Shown here in pieces: positions 9,196 to 17,682 of a DNA stretch of 64,000 bases. Source of the DNA: DATEPR01 sp963780635. Lineage in GTDB: Bacteria > Actinomycetota > Actinomycetes > Mycobacteriales > Pseudonocardiaceae. The notes beneath the pieces are model-generated. The model was not told the DNA's origin, made no database searches, and saw only the letters and a program-made list of their open reading frames with translations. Each line of letters begins with the position of its first letter. Position 1 is the stretch's first letter. The position numbers and the translations under genes are program-made. Location of the stretch: contig CAWACW010000015.1 in assembly GCA_963780635.1 (NCBI GenBank), positions 434,001 to 498,000 on the forward strand, read 5' to 3'.

Positions 9196-10080
9196 GTGGA
9201 CTTCCTGCGGCCGACCACCTGGGCGGACGCCCTGGCGGTGAAGGCTGCCCGCCCGGACGCCGTGCCGATCGCGGGTGGCACCGACCTGATGGTCGAACTG
9301 AACTTCGACCACCGCAGGCCGCCCGCGCTGCTGGATCTCAACCGGATAGCCGAGCTGGCCGACTGGGCGCCGGTGGGCGACCGGCTGCGGATCGGCGCGT
9401 GCGTGGCGTACACCCGGATCATCGACGAGTTGGGCGGCAGGCTGCCCGGTCTGGCGATGGCCAGCCGCACGGTCGGTTCGCCCCAGATCCGCAACCGCGG
9501 CACGGTGGGCGGCAACCTCGGCACCGCCTCCCCCGCCGGTGACGCGCATCCGGCGCTGCTGGCCTGCGACGCGATCGTCGAGGTGGCGTCGGTGCGGGGC
9601 ACCCGGATGGTGCCTGCCGCCGAGTTCTACCTGGGTGTGAAGCGCAACGCGCTGGAGCCCGACGAGCTGGTCGCGGCCGTGCACCTCGCCGCCGCTCGTG
9701 GGCCGCAGCAGTTCGCGAAGGTCGGGACACGCAACGCGATGGTCATCGCGGTGTGCGCGTTCGGGCTCTCCCTTGATCCGACCGAGGGGCGGGTGGGTGC
9801 CGCACTGGGTTCCGCGGCACCCACCCCACGACATGCCGTCGACGCCGAGGCGTTCCTGTCCGGCGAGCTGGCGGAGCACCGCCGCTGGGAGTCGCCGGAC
9901 CCGTTGCCGGACAACGTGGTGCACAGGTTCGGCGAACTGGTCGCCGCGGCCGCGGCGCCGATCGACGACGTCCGGGGCAGCGCCGCGTACCGCAGGCACG
10001 CGCTGGCGGTGCTGGCCCGCCGGACGCTGGGCTGGGCGTGGCAGGACTACCGGCTGGGGAGCTGGCGGGCATGCGCCTGA
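9196..10080 (+). CDS. Xanthine dehydrogenase-family FAD-binding subunit
   Basis: Medium subunit of a molybdenum hydroxylase, passing electrons from the Fe-S clusters to FAD/NAD. About 294 residues. The FAD signatures are IAGGTDLMVELN near residue 30 and the NRGTVGGNLGTASPAGD loop around residue 100, typical of the CoxM/XdhB family. The GTG at 9196 is preferred because GAGGAGG lies five bases upstream; the frame is open to 9127 without a ribosome site. Its stop overlaps the start of the 2Fe-2S subunit by 10 bases, so the subunits are translationally coupled. Context with a deaminase, uricase and allantoin genes points to xanthine/hypoxanthine as substrate. Confidence 0.92.
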   Translation: MDFLRPTTWADALAVKAARPDAVPIAGGTDLMVELNFDHRRPPALLDLNRIAELADWAPVGDRLRIGACVAYTRIIDELGGRLPGLAMASRTVGSPQIRNRGTVGGNLGTASPAGDAHPALLACDAIVEVASVRGTRMVPAAEFYLGVKRNALEPDELVAAVHLAAARGPQQFAKVGTRNAMVIAVCAFGLSLDPTEGRVGAALGSAAPTPRHAVDAEAFLSGELAEHRRWESPDPLPDNVVHRFGELVAAAAAPIDDVRGSAAYRRHALAVLARRTLGWAWQDYRLGSWRACA

Positions 10081-10613
10081 ACGTGACGGTGAACGGCGAG
10101 CGGCGCACCACCGACGACGTGTGGGAGGGCGAGAGCCTGCTGTACGTGCTGCGCGAGCGGCTCGGCCTGCCCGGCTCGAAGAACGCCTGCGAACAGGGCG
10201 AATGCGGTTCGTGCACGGTCTACCTGGACGGCGTGCCCGCCTGTGCGTGCCTGGTCGCGGCCGGTCAGGCGGAGGGCCGCGAGGTGCTGACCGTCGAAGG
10301 TCTCGCCGACGGCGGCGACCTGGACCCCGTGCAGCGGGCGTTCGTCGCGGCCGGTGCCGTGCAGTGCGGGTTCTGCACGCCTGGGCTGATCGTGGCCACA
10401 CACGACCTGCTGCGCCGGGTGCCCCAACCCAGTGACGAGGAGATCCGCGAGTCGCTGGCCGGGAACCTCTGCCGCTGCACCGGTTACGAGAACATCCTGG
10501 ACGCCGTCCGGCAGGCCGCACGGCAGGTGAGGGGCAGGAGCGAGCCGGCGAGCGAGTCACCGGGCACAGTGCCGCCGCGAATGCGGCCCGGCGCCGGCGA
10601 GGAGGTCACATGA
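10071..10613 (+). CDS. Xanthine dehydrogenase-family 2Fe-2S subunit
   Basis: Small subunit of the molybdenum hydroxylase, 180 residues, carrying both [2Fe-2S] clusters. The plant-ferredoxin-type cluster is at CEQGECGSCTVYLDG (about residue 42) plus a later Cys. The second, helical domain has QCGFCTPG and NLCRCTGYENI, the standard pair of CxxC motifs of CoxS/XdhC-like subunits. The ATG at 10071 overlaps the end of the FAD subunit. A ~25-residue C-terminal tail (RSEPASESPGTVPPRMRP) extends past the usual domain end and looks disordered. The stop overlaps the start of the deaminase gene. Confidence 0.94.
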   Translation: MRLNVTVNGERRTTDDVWEGESLLYVLRERLGLPGSKNACEQGECGSCTVYLDGVPACACLVAAGQAEGREVLTVEGLADGGDLDPVQRAFVAAGAVQCGFCTPGLIVATHDLLRRVPQPSDEEIRESLAGNLCRCTGYENILDAVRQAARQVRGRSEPASESPGTVPPRMRPGAGEEVT

Positions 10614-11968
10614 GCCGCACGGTCATCGCCAACGCCGCACTGGCCACAGTGGACGACAACGGCACCGAGTACGCGAGCGGTTACCTGGTGGTCGACGGTG
10701 AGTGGATCACCGCCCTCGGCGCGGGACCGGCCCCGAACGTGCCGGGCGCGACCGTGCTGGACGCGACCGGCTGCCTGGTCACGCCGGGCCTGGTGAACAC
10801 GCACCACCACCTCTACCAGTGGGCGACGCGCGGCATGGCCCAGAACTCGACGCTGTTCGAGTGGCTCGTCGAGCTGTACCCGATCTGGGGCAGGCTGGAC
10901 GCGGCCGTCACACACGCGGCCGCGTCAGCGGGCCTGGCCCGCCTTGCCCTCACCGGCTGCACCACGGCCGCCGACCACCACTACGTGTTCCCCGCCGACG
11001 GCGGCGACCTCGCCGACGCCGTGGTGTCCGCGGCGATCCGGATCGGCACCCGGCTGCACCTGGTGCGCGGCTCGATGGACCGCGGTGAGAGCAGCGGCGG
11101 GCTGCCGCCGGACAACATCGTCGAGGACACCGACGAGGCGCTGTCGGCGACCGAGCAGGCCGTCTGGAAGTACCACGATCCGGCGGGCAACGCGCGTGTG
11201 CAGGTCGCCGTCGGGCCGTGCTCCCCGTTCACGGTGACCGACCGGCTGATGACCGGAGCAGCCGAACTGGCCAGGAAACTGGGTGTGCGGCTGCACACGC
11301 ACCTGGCCGAGACGCTGGACGAGGACGAGCAGTGCCGCCGCGAGTTCGGCTGCACGCCGGCCGAATACGTGGACCGGCTGGGCTGGCTGGGCGATGACGT
11401 GTGGTTCGCGCACAGCGTGCACCTGGACGCGGCGGCGGTGGCCAGGATCGGTGCGACCGGGACCGGGGTCGCGCACTGCCCGACGTCCAACGGCAGGCTG
11501 GCCGCCGGCATCGCGCCGGTCGCCGATCTGCTGGCCGCGGGCGCCACCGTCGGGCTGGGCGTGGACGGTGCCGCGTCCAACGAGTCCGGCGGGCTGGCCG
11601 AGGAGATGCACCAGGCGCTGCTGTACGCGAGGCTGCGCGGCGGCCCGACGGCGTTGGCGCCACGCCAGGCGTTGCGGCTGGCGACCGCCGGTGGCGCGAA
11701 GTGCCTGGGCCGCTGGGCGGAGCTGGGTTCGCTGGAGCCGGGCAAGCTGGCCGACATCGCGGTCTGGCGGATGGACGGCCTCGCGCACGCCGGCATCACC
11801 GACCCGGTCGCGGCACTCGTGCTCGGCTCGCCTGCCCCGCTGGAACTGCTGCTGGTCGGCGGTGAGCCCGTGGTCCGCGACGGTGAACTGGTCACGGCCG
11901 ACAGCGAGTCGATCGCGGCGGACCTGGACGTGGCGCACCGGACACTGCTGGCCCGGGGGCCGCGATGA
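10610..11968 (+). CDS. 8-oxoguanine deaminase / guanine-deaminase-like amidohydrolase
   Basis: A 452-residue metal-dependent hydrolase of the TrzN/AtzB/8-oxoguanine deaminase branch. The metal ligands are visible: NTHHHLYQWATRG near residue 65, HTHLAETLDED near 225, HSVHLD near 262 and VDGAASNESGG near 320. The opening MSRTVIANAALATVDDN and the SMDRGES segment are as in 8-oxoguanine deaminases. The likely role is deamination of guanine-type purines to xanthine or urate products feeding the neighbouring dehydrogenase. The ATG overlaps the previous stop (ATGA) with GGAGG just upstream, and its own stop overlaps the next start, so it is the third gene of a four-gene coupled operon. Confidence 0.87.
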   Translation: MSRTVIANAALATVDDNGTEYASGYLVVDGEWITALGAGPAPNVPGATVLDATGCLVTPGLVNTHHHLYQWATRGMAQNSTLFEWLVELYPIWGRLDAAVTHAAASAGLARLALTGCTTAADHHYVFPADGGDLADAVVSAAIRIGTRLHLVRGSMDRGESSGGLPPDNIVEDTDEALSATEQAVWKYHDPAGNARVQVAVGPCSPFTVTDRLMTGAAELARKLGVRLHTHLAETLDEDEQCRREFGCTPAEYVDRLGWLGDDVWFAHSVHLDAAAVARIGATGTGVAHCPTSNGRLAAGIAPVADLLAAGATVGLGVDGAASNESGGLAEEMHQALLYARLRGGPTALAPRQALRLATAGGAKCLGRWAELGSLEPGKLADIAVWRMDGLAHAGITDPVAALVLGSPAPLELLLVGGEPVVRDGELVTADSESIAADLDVAHRTLLARGPR

Positions 11969-14262
11969 CCAGGACGACGACTGAGCGACAGACCATTTCG
12001 GACGGTGTCGGCACCAGCCCTGCCCGGCCGGACGGCATCCTCAAGGCGCGCGGCGAGTTCGCCTACTCGTCGGACCTGTGGCACGAGGACATGATCTGGG
12101 GCGCGACGCTGCGCAGCCCGCACCCGCACGCGCGCATCCGGCGCGTCGACATCACCGGGGCGCTGCAGGTGCCGGGCGTCTCCGCCGTGCTCACGCACGC
12201 CGACGTGCCGGGCACCAACCTGTACGGCCTCGAACACGCCGACCAGCCCGTACTGGCCGTGGACATCGTCCGCTACCAAGGAGAACCGGTCGTGCTCGTG
12301 GGTGCCGACCACCCGGAGACCGCGCGTCGCGCGCTGGCCAGGGTCACCGTCGACTACGACGTGCTGCCGCCGCTGACCGACTCCTGGCAGGCCGTGCACG
12401 GCGACGGACCGGCGCTGCACCCGGACGGCAACGTGGTCCGGCACGTGCCGATCCGCCGCGGTGACGTCGACGCGGCCCGCGCCGCCGCGGCTGTCGTGGT
12501 CACCGGCGACTACGAGGTCGGCATGCAGGACCAGGCGTTCCTCGGGCCCGAGTCCGGGCTCGCGGTGCCCGCCGAGGACGGCGGTATCGACCTGTTCGTG
12601 GCCACCCAGTGGCTGCACGTCGACCAGCGCCAGGTCGCGGCCGCGCTGGGTATGCCGACGGACAAGGTGCGGCTCACGCTGGCCGGTGTCGGCGGTGCGT
12701 TCGGCGGCCGTGAGGACCTGTCCATGCAGGTGCACGCCTGCCTGCTCGCGCTCTACACCGGCAAGCCGGTGAAAATGGTCTACAACCGCGAGGAGTCGTT
12801 CTTCGGGCACGTGCACCGGCATCCCGCGCGGCTGCGCTACGAGCACGGCGCGACCCGCGGCGGCAGGCTCCTGTACGTCAAGGCCGAGATCTACCTGGAC
12901 GGCGGCGCGTACGCGTCCAGCACGTCCGCCGTGGTCGCCAACGCCGCCACGCTCGGCGTCGGCCCGTACGACGTGCCGAACGTCCGGATCGACTGCTGGG
13001 GTGTGTACACGAACAACCCGCCGTGCGGCGCGATGCGCGGTTTCGGCGCGGTACAGGCCGGTTTCGCCTACGAGTCCCAGATGGATCGGCTGGCTGCCGA
13101 ACTGGGTATGCACCCGGTGGACCTGCGGGTGCGCAACGCGATGGCCGAGGGCAGCACGATGCCGACCGGTCAGGTCGTCGACTCCGCGGCACCCGTGGCG
13201 AAGCTGCTGCGGCTCGTGCGGGAACGGCCGCTGCCACCGCCGCCACCCGCCGACGTGGACATCCGCATGATGCCCGGCGGGGTCTCCAACACCACGCACG
13301 GCGAGGGCGTGGTGCGGGGAGTCGGTTACGCCGTCGGCATCAAGAACGTCTGCTTCTCCGAAGGTTTCGACGACTACTCGACGGCCCGCCTGCGACTGGA
13401 GATCGTCGGCGATCAGCCCTCGGTGCTGGTGCACACCGCCGCGGCAGAGGTCGGGCAGGGCCTGGTGACCATCCAGCAGCAGATCGTGCGTACCGAACTG
13501 GGCATCGACCAGGTCACCATCCATCCCGCCGACACCGCGGTCGGCAACGGCGGCTCGTCGTCCGCGTCCCGCCAGACCTATATGACCGGCGGCGCGGTGA
13601 AGGCCGCGTGCGAGGCGGTCCGTGCCCGGGTGCTGACGCTGGCCGCGTCGAGGTGGGACGTGCCGAGGCGGGAGCTGTCGTTGAGCGGCGGCAAGATCGT
13701 CGCGCAGCGGGATGGCGTGCTGGGCGACCTGGTGGACGTGCTCGGCGACACGGTCGTCGAGGAGACGACGGAATGGCGGCACCGGCCGACCGAACCGCTC
13801 GACCCGGTCACCGGCCAGGGCAACGCGCATGTCCAGTACGGCTTCGCGGCACACCGGGCAGTGGTCGACGTGGACGTGGAACTGGGCCTGGTGCGGGTCG
13901 TGTCCCTGGACTGCGCGCAGGACGTGGGCAAGGCGATGAACCCGCAGGCCGTGCTCGGCCAGATCCACGGCGGCTCCGCACAGGGCCTCGGGCTCGCGGT
14001 CATGGAGGAGATCCAGATCGTCGACGGGAAGATCCGCAATCCGTCCTTCACCGACTACCTGATCCCGACCATCCTGGACATGCCGCCGATGCACGTGGAC
14101 GTGCTGGAACTGGCCGATCCGCACGCGCCCTACGGCCTGCGTGGAGTCGGTGAACCGCCGACGATCTCGTCGACCCCCGCGATCGTCGCGGCCATCCGTG
14201 CCGCGACGGGCCTCGCCCTGACCAGAACCCCGGTCCGGCCCGAACACATCACCGGCACCTGA
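11965..14262 (+). CDS. Xanthine dehydrogenase-family molybdopterin-binding subunit
   Basis: Large catalytic subunit, 765 residues, binding the molybdopterin-cytosine-dinucleotide cofactor. The N-terminal hammerhead domain begins at about residue 20 (RPDGILKARGEFAYSSDLW). The first Mo-binding half contains GGAFGGREDLSMQ (~245), and the substrate-side loops include GAMRGFGAVQAGFAYESQMD (~355). The C-terminal VGQGLVTIQQQ segment and the GVGEPPTISSTPAIVAAI motif near the end hold the conserved catalytic Glu region. Start overlaps the amidohydrolase stop. With the two upstream subunits this makes a complete XdhABC-type enzyme, most likely oxidising hypoxanthine/xanthine to urate. Confidence 0.93.
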   Translation: MTRTTTERQTISDGVGTSPARPDGILKARGEFAYSSDLWHEDMIWGATLRSPHPHARIRRVDITGALQVPGVSAVLTHADVPGTNLYGLEHADQPVLAVDIVRYQGEPVVLVGADHPETARRALARVTVDYDVLPPLTDSWQAVHGDGPALHPDGNVVRHVPIRRGDVDAARAAAAVVVTGDYEVGMQDQAFLGPESGLAVPAEDGGIDLFVATQWLHVDQRQVAAALGMPTDKVRLTLAGVGGAFGGREDLSMQVHACLLALYTGKPVKMVYNREESFFGHVHRHPARLRYEHGATRGGRLLYVKAEIYLDGGAYASSTSAVVANAATLGVGPYDVPNVRIDCWGVYTNNPPCGAMRGFGAVQAGFAYESQMDRLAAELGMHPVDLRVRNAMAEGSTMPTGQVVDSAAPVAKLLRLVRERPLPPPPPADVDIRMMPGGVSNTTHGEGVVRGVGYAVGIKNVCFSEGFDDYSTARLRLEIVGDQPSVLVHTAAAEVGQGLVTIQQQIVRTELGIDQVTIHPADTAVGNGGSSSASRQTYMTGGAVKAACEAVRARVLTLAASRWDVPRRELSLSGGKIVAQRDGVLGDLVDVLGDTVVEETTEWRHRPTEPLDPVTGQGNAHVQYGFAAHRAVVDVDVELGLVRVVSLDCAQDVGKAMNPQAVLGQIHGGSAQGLGLAVMEEIQIVDGKIRNPSFTDYLIPTILDMPPMHVDVLELADPHAPYGLRGVGEPPTISSTPAIVAAIRAATGLALTRTPVRPEHITGT

Positions 14263-14346
14263 TCCGGGACCGTCGGGGTCGCCCAGTGGTGATCGTGGCC
14301 GGTTCGCGGTCTACTTCGGTGTCGAGACTGTGGAGTTGGTGTTCCG

Positions 14347-14727
14347 ATGGCCCTGATCTTCCTCAACGGCGGTGGCATGCAAGGCGGCCCGCTGCACCAT
14401 CAGTTGCAGGGTGCGCCGCTGGTCAGGGTGGCGCGCAGCGCGCCGAAGTACCGGTACTACTCGGTGGGCGACCGGTTCCCGGCGATGCACGCGGTGTCAT
14501 CGGGCGGTCGCGCGGTGGTCGGTGAGCTGTACGACGTGTCACTGGAGGTCCTGCGCGATCACCTGCTGCCCTCCGAACCGCCGGAGCTGGAACTGGGCGT
14601 CATCGAGCTGGACGACGGCACGGCGAGCCTGGCCACGGTGCTGCGCGCGGCGTTCGCCGGGTCGGCGGAGCTGAAGGACATCTCGGCGATCGGCGACTGG
14701 CGCGCCTACCTCGCGTCGACAAGCTGA
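14347..14727 (+). CDS. Allophanate-hydrolase C-terminal-domain-like small protein
   Basis: A 126-residue protein resembling the C-terminal (AH_C, gamma-glutamylcyclotransferase-fold) domain of allophanate hydrolase, found alone. The start MALIFLNGGGMQGGPLHH and the KYRYYSVGDRFPAMHAV and GELYDVSLEVLRDHLLPSEPPELELG segments match stand-alone proteins found next to purine and ureide genes in other bacteria. It lies 84 bases downstream of the xanthine dehydrogenase large subunit and is probably the last gene of that operon. Exact reaction unknown; a role in ureide or allophanate metabolism is inferred from context. Confidence 0.75.
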   Translation: MALIFLNGGGMQGGPLHHQLQGAPLVRVARSAPKYRYYSVGDRFPAMHAVSSGGRAVVGELYDVSLEVLRDHLLPSEPPELELGVIELDDGTASLATVLRAAFAGSAELKDISAIGDWRAYLASTS

Positions 14728-14780
14728 CGCTCAGGCCAGTGGTGAGAGGCCCGGGCCTCCTCCGTCTTGCGATGCGCCCA

Positions 14781-14880
14781 CCTGGAACCGGAATTCCACC
14801 GGCATGGTTACTGGACACTCTGTTGTACCTGGGCCGACGACAACGCCGCGAGGTGTCCGCCTGGAACCGGAATCACCCGG
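14781..14880. repeat. 79-bp imperfect tandem duplication
   Basis: CCTGGAACCGGAAT followed by a diverged CACCGG...GGTTAC segment begins at 14781 and again at 14860, a spacing of 79 bases. The interval between holds the 30-base fragment of the terminal-inverted-repeat element listed separately. The region between the AH_C-like gene and the HxlR gene is non-coding. Confidence 0.6.
14820..14849 (+). mobile_element. 30-bp fragment of the 163-bp TIR element
   Basis: Thirty bases here match the core of the element at 34937 and 63419 with a single mismatch (29/30), covering CTGTTGTACC and GGCCGACGACAACGCC. The ends of the element are absent, so this is a remnant or a shared core motif. Confidence 0.5.
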
Positions 14881-14900
14881 TGAGGGTTACGCGCCGCTGA

Positions 14901-15233
14901 CTAGGTCGGCAGGTTCGCCTTCGCCCACTTCGTGAGCGCGTCCAGGGCCGGCAGCAGCGCGTGGCCCGCCTCGGTCACCTGGTAGGTCACGGCCACCGGT
15001 GGGCCCTCGTCCACCGTTCGCTGGACCAGGCCCGCCCTGCCCAGTTCGGCCAGCCGGTCGGACAGCACCGAGTCGCTGATCCCGGCCACGGCCCGCTTCA
15101 GCTCGGCGAAGCCGGCCGGGCCCTGGACGAGCGTGCCGAGCAGGACCCCGTTCCAGCGTTTGCCGAGGAACTGGAACGCGCGCCGCAGCGCCGCGTCGCA
15201 GGCCTTGTCCTCGTGCTCCCGCATGCACCCCAT
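14901..15233 (-). CDS. HxlR-family transcriptional regulator
   Basis: A 110-residue winged-helix regulator. The HxlR core is clear: a Cys near the N-terminus (EDKACDAALRRAFQFLGKRW), then GVLLGTLVQGPAGFAELKRA, the recognition helix region GISDSVLSDRLAELGRAGLV and the wing VTYQVTEAGHALLPAL. HxlR proteins bind as dimers and often sense oxidants, quinones or aldehydes through that Cys. The start may be ATG 15233 or ATG 15224. The gene is divergent from a DoxX-family gene with 70 bases between, containing a palindrome; the pair fits a regulator and its target. Confidence 0.88.
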   Translation of the reverse strand: MGCMREHEDKACDAALRRAFQFLGKRWNGVLLGTLVQGPAGFAELKRAVAGISDSVLSDRLAELGRAGLVQRTVDEGPPVAVTYQVTEAGHALLPALDALTKWAKANLPT

Positions 15234-15235
15234 CG

Positions 15236-15250
15236 TAGCAACGGGTGCTA
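15236..15250. promoter_or_regulatory. Candidate HxlR operator
   Basis: TAGCA-N5-TGCTA is a perfect inverted repeat immediately upstream of the HxlR start. A further TAGCTA follows at about 15262 before a T-rich stretch. The site lies where an autoregulator also controlling the divergent DoxX gene would bind. Confidence 0.5.
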
Positions 15251-15303
15251 TCTTCAGCTTGGTAGCTAGTTTTTTAGAAGTCACTTCACTTCGGGAGGCG
15301 TCC

Positions 15304-15651
15304 ATGTTCGTCGCCACGGTCATCGTCTCGGCGGTGCTGGCGCTCGCGCTGCTGGGGTCGGGATTCGGGAAGGTCACGGGCCAGGCGGCCGTGGTCGAGT
15401 CGATCACCGGCGTCGGCGTGCCCGCGCGGCGCATCCCGCTGCTGGCCATCCCGGAGGCAGCGGGCGCGATCGGGCTCGTCGTCGGCCTGTTCTGGTGGCC
15501 GATCGGGGTCGCCGCCGCGATCGGCGTCATCGTCTACTTCGTGCTCGCCGTCGGCGCGCATCTGCGCGCGCGGGACAAGAACTTCGCGCCGGCAGCCTTC
15601 CTGCTGGTGCTCGCCGTCGTCGCCCTCGTCCTGCGCCTGGCCACCGTCTGA
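15304..15651 (+). CDS. DoxX-family membrane protein
   Basis: A 115-residue protein with four predicted membrane helices, beginning MFVATVIVSAVLALALLGSG. It has the DoxX-family pattern of a Lys in the first loop (GFGKVTGQ), the IPEAAGAIGLVVGLFWWPIG helix pair and HLRARDKNFAPAAFL before the last helix. DoxX-like proteins are linked to redox or detoxification functions in the membrane, but the biochemical role is unsettled. GGGAGG lies upstream of the ATG. It is divergent from the HxlR gene and converges with the minus-strand mtnA-like gene, whose stop is two bases away. Confidence 0.85.
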   Translation: MFVATVIVSAVLALALLGSGFGKVTGQAAVVESITGVGVPARRIPLLAIPEAAGAIGLVVGLFWWPIGVAAAIGVIVYFVLAVGAHLRARDKNFAPAAFLLVLAVVALVLRLATV

Positions 15652-15652
15652 G

Positions 15653-16630
15653 TCACGGCAGGGTGCGGGTCTCCGTCACCACTGCCGTGATCAGGTCGAC
15701 CGGGGTCACGTCGAAAGCCGGATTCCACGCCTGCGCACCCTCGGGTGCCGTCGGTGTGCCCGCGAACGCCGTGACCTCGGTCGGTGCCCGCTCCTCGATG
15801 ACGATCCCGGTGCCGTCCGGCAGATCCTCGTCGACCGTGGACTCCGGTGCCACCACCAGGAACGGGATGCCCGCTCGGTGCGCCGCCAGGGCCAGCGAGT
15901 AGGTGCCGATCTTGTTCGCCGTGTCACCGTTGGCCGCGATCCGGTCCGCGCCGACGACCACGCAGTCCACCAGGCCACGCGCGATCAACGCGGGCGCGGC
16001 CGAGTCCACCGCGAGCCGGTACGGGATGCCCGCCTCGGCCAGCTCCCACGCGGTCAGCCGCGCGCCCTGCAACAGCGGCCGCGTCTCGGTCGCCACCACG
16101 TGGTCGATCGCACCACGCTGGGCCAGGTGCCGGACCGCACCCAGCGCAGTGCCCCATGCACCGGTGGCGAGCCTGCCCGTGTTGCAGTGCGTCAGCACCC
16201 GCAGGGGCCGGTCCGGGCACAGGCGCAGCAGCAGGTCGGCCGCCCTGGCCGACGCCGCCCGGTTGACACGCTCGTCCTCCTCCAGCACCGCACACGCCTC
16301 CGCGAGCACCGCGTCCGGACCCTCCGCGAGCCGGGCCAGCGCCCGCGCCACGCCCCAGCCGAGGTTCACCGCGGTCGGCCGTGCGTTCGCGATCCGGTCG
16401 GCGTCGGCCCGCACCCGCTCGACGTCGCCCGGATGCAGTCGCGCCGACAGAGCAACGCCGAACGCGCCGACGATGCCCAGCGCCGGCGCACCACGCACGG
16501 CCAACTCCTGGATCGCGGTCACCAGGCCGGGCACTGTCGCCAGCCGCAGCATCACGTGCTCACCGGGCAGCAACCGCTGGTCGACGGTCACCAGCGCGCC
16601 GTCGACCCACTCGAACGTCCGTGTTGTCAC
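15653..16630 (-). CDS. mtnA: S-methyl-5-thioribose-1-phosphate isomerase family protein (MtnA-like)
   Basis: A 325-residue aldose-ketose isomerase of the MtnA/eIF2B-alpha-like family. The catalytic Cys is in LTHCNTGRLATG (around residue 147), the Asp region is VVGADRIAANGDTANKIGTY (~227), and the N-terminal AVRGAPALGIVGAFGV substrate loop is present. MtnA normally acts in methionine salvage. Here it is the last gene of the allantoin operon and shares a GTGA overlap with allantoicase, which implies coupled translation. Whether it acts on methylthioribose-1-phosphate or on a nucleoside-derived ribose-1-phosphate is open. The open frame continues upstream but is antisense to alc there. Confidence 0.85.
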   Translation of the reverse strand: MTTRTFEWVDGALVTVDQRLLPGEHVMLRLATVPGLVTAIQELAVRGAPALGIVGAFGVALSARLHPGDVERVRADADRIANARPTAVNLGWGVARALARLAEGPDAVLAEACAVLEEDERVNRAASARAADLLLRLCPDRPLRVLTHCNTGRLATGAWGTALGAVRHLAQRGAIDHVVATETRPLLQGARLTAWELAEAGIPYRLAVDSAAPALIARGLVDCVVVGADRIAANGDTANKIGTYSLALAAHRAGIPFLVVAPESTVDEDLPDGTGIVIEERAPTEVTAFAGTPTAPEGAQAWNPAFDVTPVDLITAVVTETRTLP

Positions 16631-17682
16631 CCGCCGGCCACCCGCTGGGCACGCGCGGGCGACAGCGCGCCGAGCCACCGGGCCGACAACCCGTCCGCGC
16701 CCTCGTCGGTCAGCCTGCCGAACGCGCGGAAGCGCGCGATCCCGCCGTCCGGGAACACATCCAGCCGCAGGTGCGTGACCGGCTCGGTCACGTCCACCCG
16801 GAACCGGTGCGCCGTGTCGGGCTGCAGCCGGGTGCGCGGCAGCACGGGGCGCCACGCCTGCTCGTCGTCCAGCGCGTGCCGCGCGTCGATGCCGGACACC
16901 GACACCTGGTCCGGCGCGTTGCCCTTGTAGTGCGTGGTGTCGATCTCCAGCACCGTCGGCCGAGCGGCCGCCGCGAGCCGGACGACCGCCCAGTCGTGGC
17001 CGGCGTCCCGGCGGCGGGCGGTTTCCCACCCGTCGCCCATCAATCGAGACTCCCCCGGCTGCAACATGTTGTTCGGCGGTGAGTAGAACCAGTCGCTGCA
17101 CCGGACCACGACACCGCCGTTGACCAGCGCCGCCAGGTCGAACGGCACGTCGGCCAGCCACCGCGGGTCGGGTACCGCGGTGCCGTGCACCCGCAGCCTG
17201 GCCACACCGCCGTCCGGGAAGATCCGCAGCCGCAGGTGGGTGTAGCGGTGCTCACCGTCCACTGTGAACACGTTCTTGGTGTCGCCCTGCAAGGGCGAGC
17301 GCGGCAGCACGATCTGCCAGTCCTCGTCCAGCAGGTCGCCGACGCCCGGGTAGCCATCGACACCGCAGCCCTCGACGGACGCGAACGACGGGAAGTTCCC
17401 CTTGAAGAACGCGGTGTCCACGACCACGGTGTGCACGATGCCGGGCACGCCGAGCCGGACGATGGCCCAGTCGTGGTCGGAGGGGTCCCGGCGTTTGCGG
17501 CGGGTCTCCCAGCCGTCGTACTCCTGGCCCTTGTTGGTGAACGTGTGCGGGCGGAACACCGGCTCCTCGGCGTGGATGAGGTTCTCCGACTCGGCGAAGT
17601 ACTCGTCGCTCGCCGCGAGCACCGCCCCACCGAGTCGGCGCGCCGCCAGGTCGGGCAACTGGGACCAGTCCACGTCGATCAT
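16627..17682 (-). CDS. alc: Allantoicase
   Basis: Hydrolyses allantoate to ureidoglycolate and urea. 351 residues built from two similar jelly-roll repeats. Each contains a GWETxRxR signature (GWETRRKRRDPSDHDWAIVRL at about residue 55 and GWETARRRDAGHDWAVVRL at about 220), and each ends with HLRLxxFPDGGxARxR (LRLRIFPDGGVARLR and LRLDVFPDGGIARFR). The ATG at 17682 overlaps the allB stop by four bases and its own stop overlaps the mtnA-like start, so it is in the middle of a coupled four-gene operon. Confidence 0.95.
   Translation of the reverse strand: MIDVDWSQLPDLAARRLGGAVLAASDEYFAESENLIHAEEPVFRPHTFTNKGQEYDGWETRRKRRDPSDHDWAIVRLGVPGIVHTVVVDTAFFKGNFPSFASVEGCGVDGYPGVGDLLDEDWQIVLPRSPLQGDTKNVFTVDGEHRYTHLRLRIFPDGGVARLRVHGTAVPDPRWLADVPFDLAALVNGGVVVRCSDWFYSPPNNMLQPGESRLMGDGWETARRRDAGHDWAVVRLAAAARPTVLEIDTTHYKGNAPDQVSVSGIDARHALDDEQAWRPVLPRTRLQPDTAHRFRVDVTEPVTHLRLDVFPDGGIARFRAFGRLTDEGADGLSARWLGALSPARAQRVAGG

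Noticed and set aside
9048..10560. Long minus-strand open frame continuing upstream of the PucR-type gene
   Set aside because: It is antisense to the xanthine dehydrogenase subunits, has no ribosome site, and the protein is Arg/Pro-rich as expected for a high-GC shadow frame.
10981..14247. A 1088-residue minus-strand open frame opposite the deaminase and xanthine dehydrogenase genes
   Set aside because: The plus-strand genes have clear catalytic motifs and overlapping starts and stops; the minus frame has no recognisable domain.
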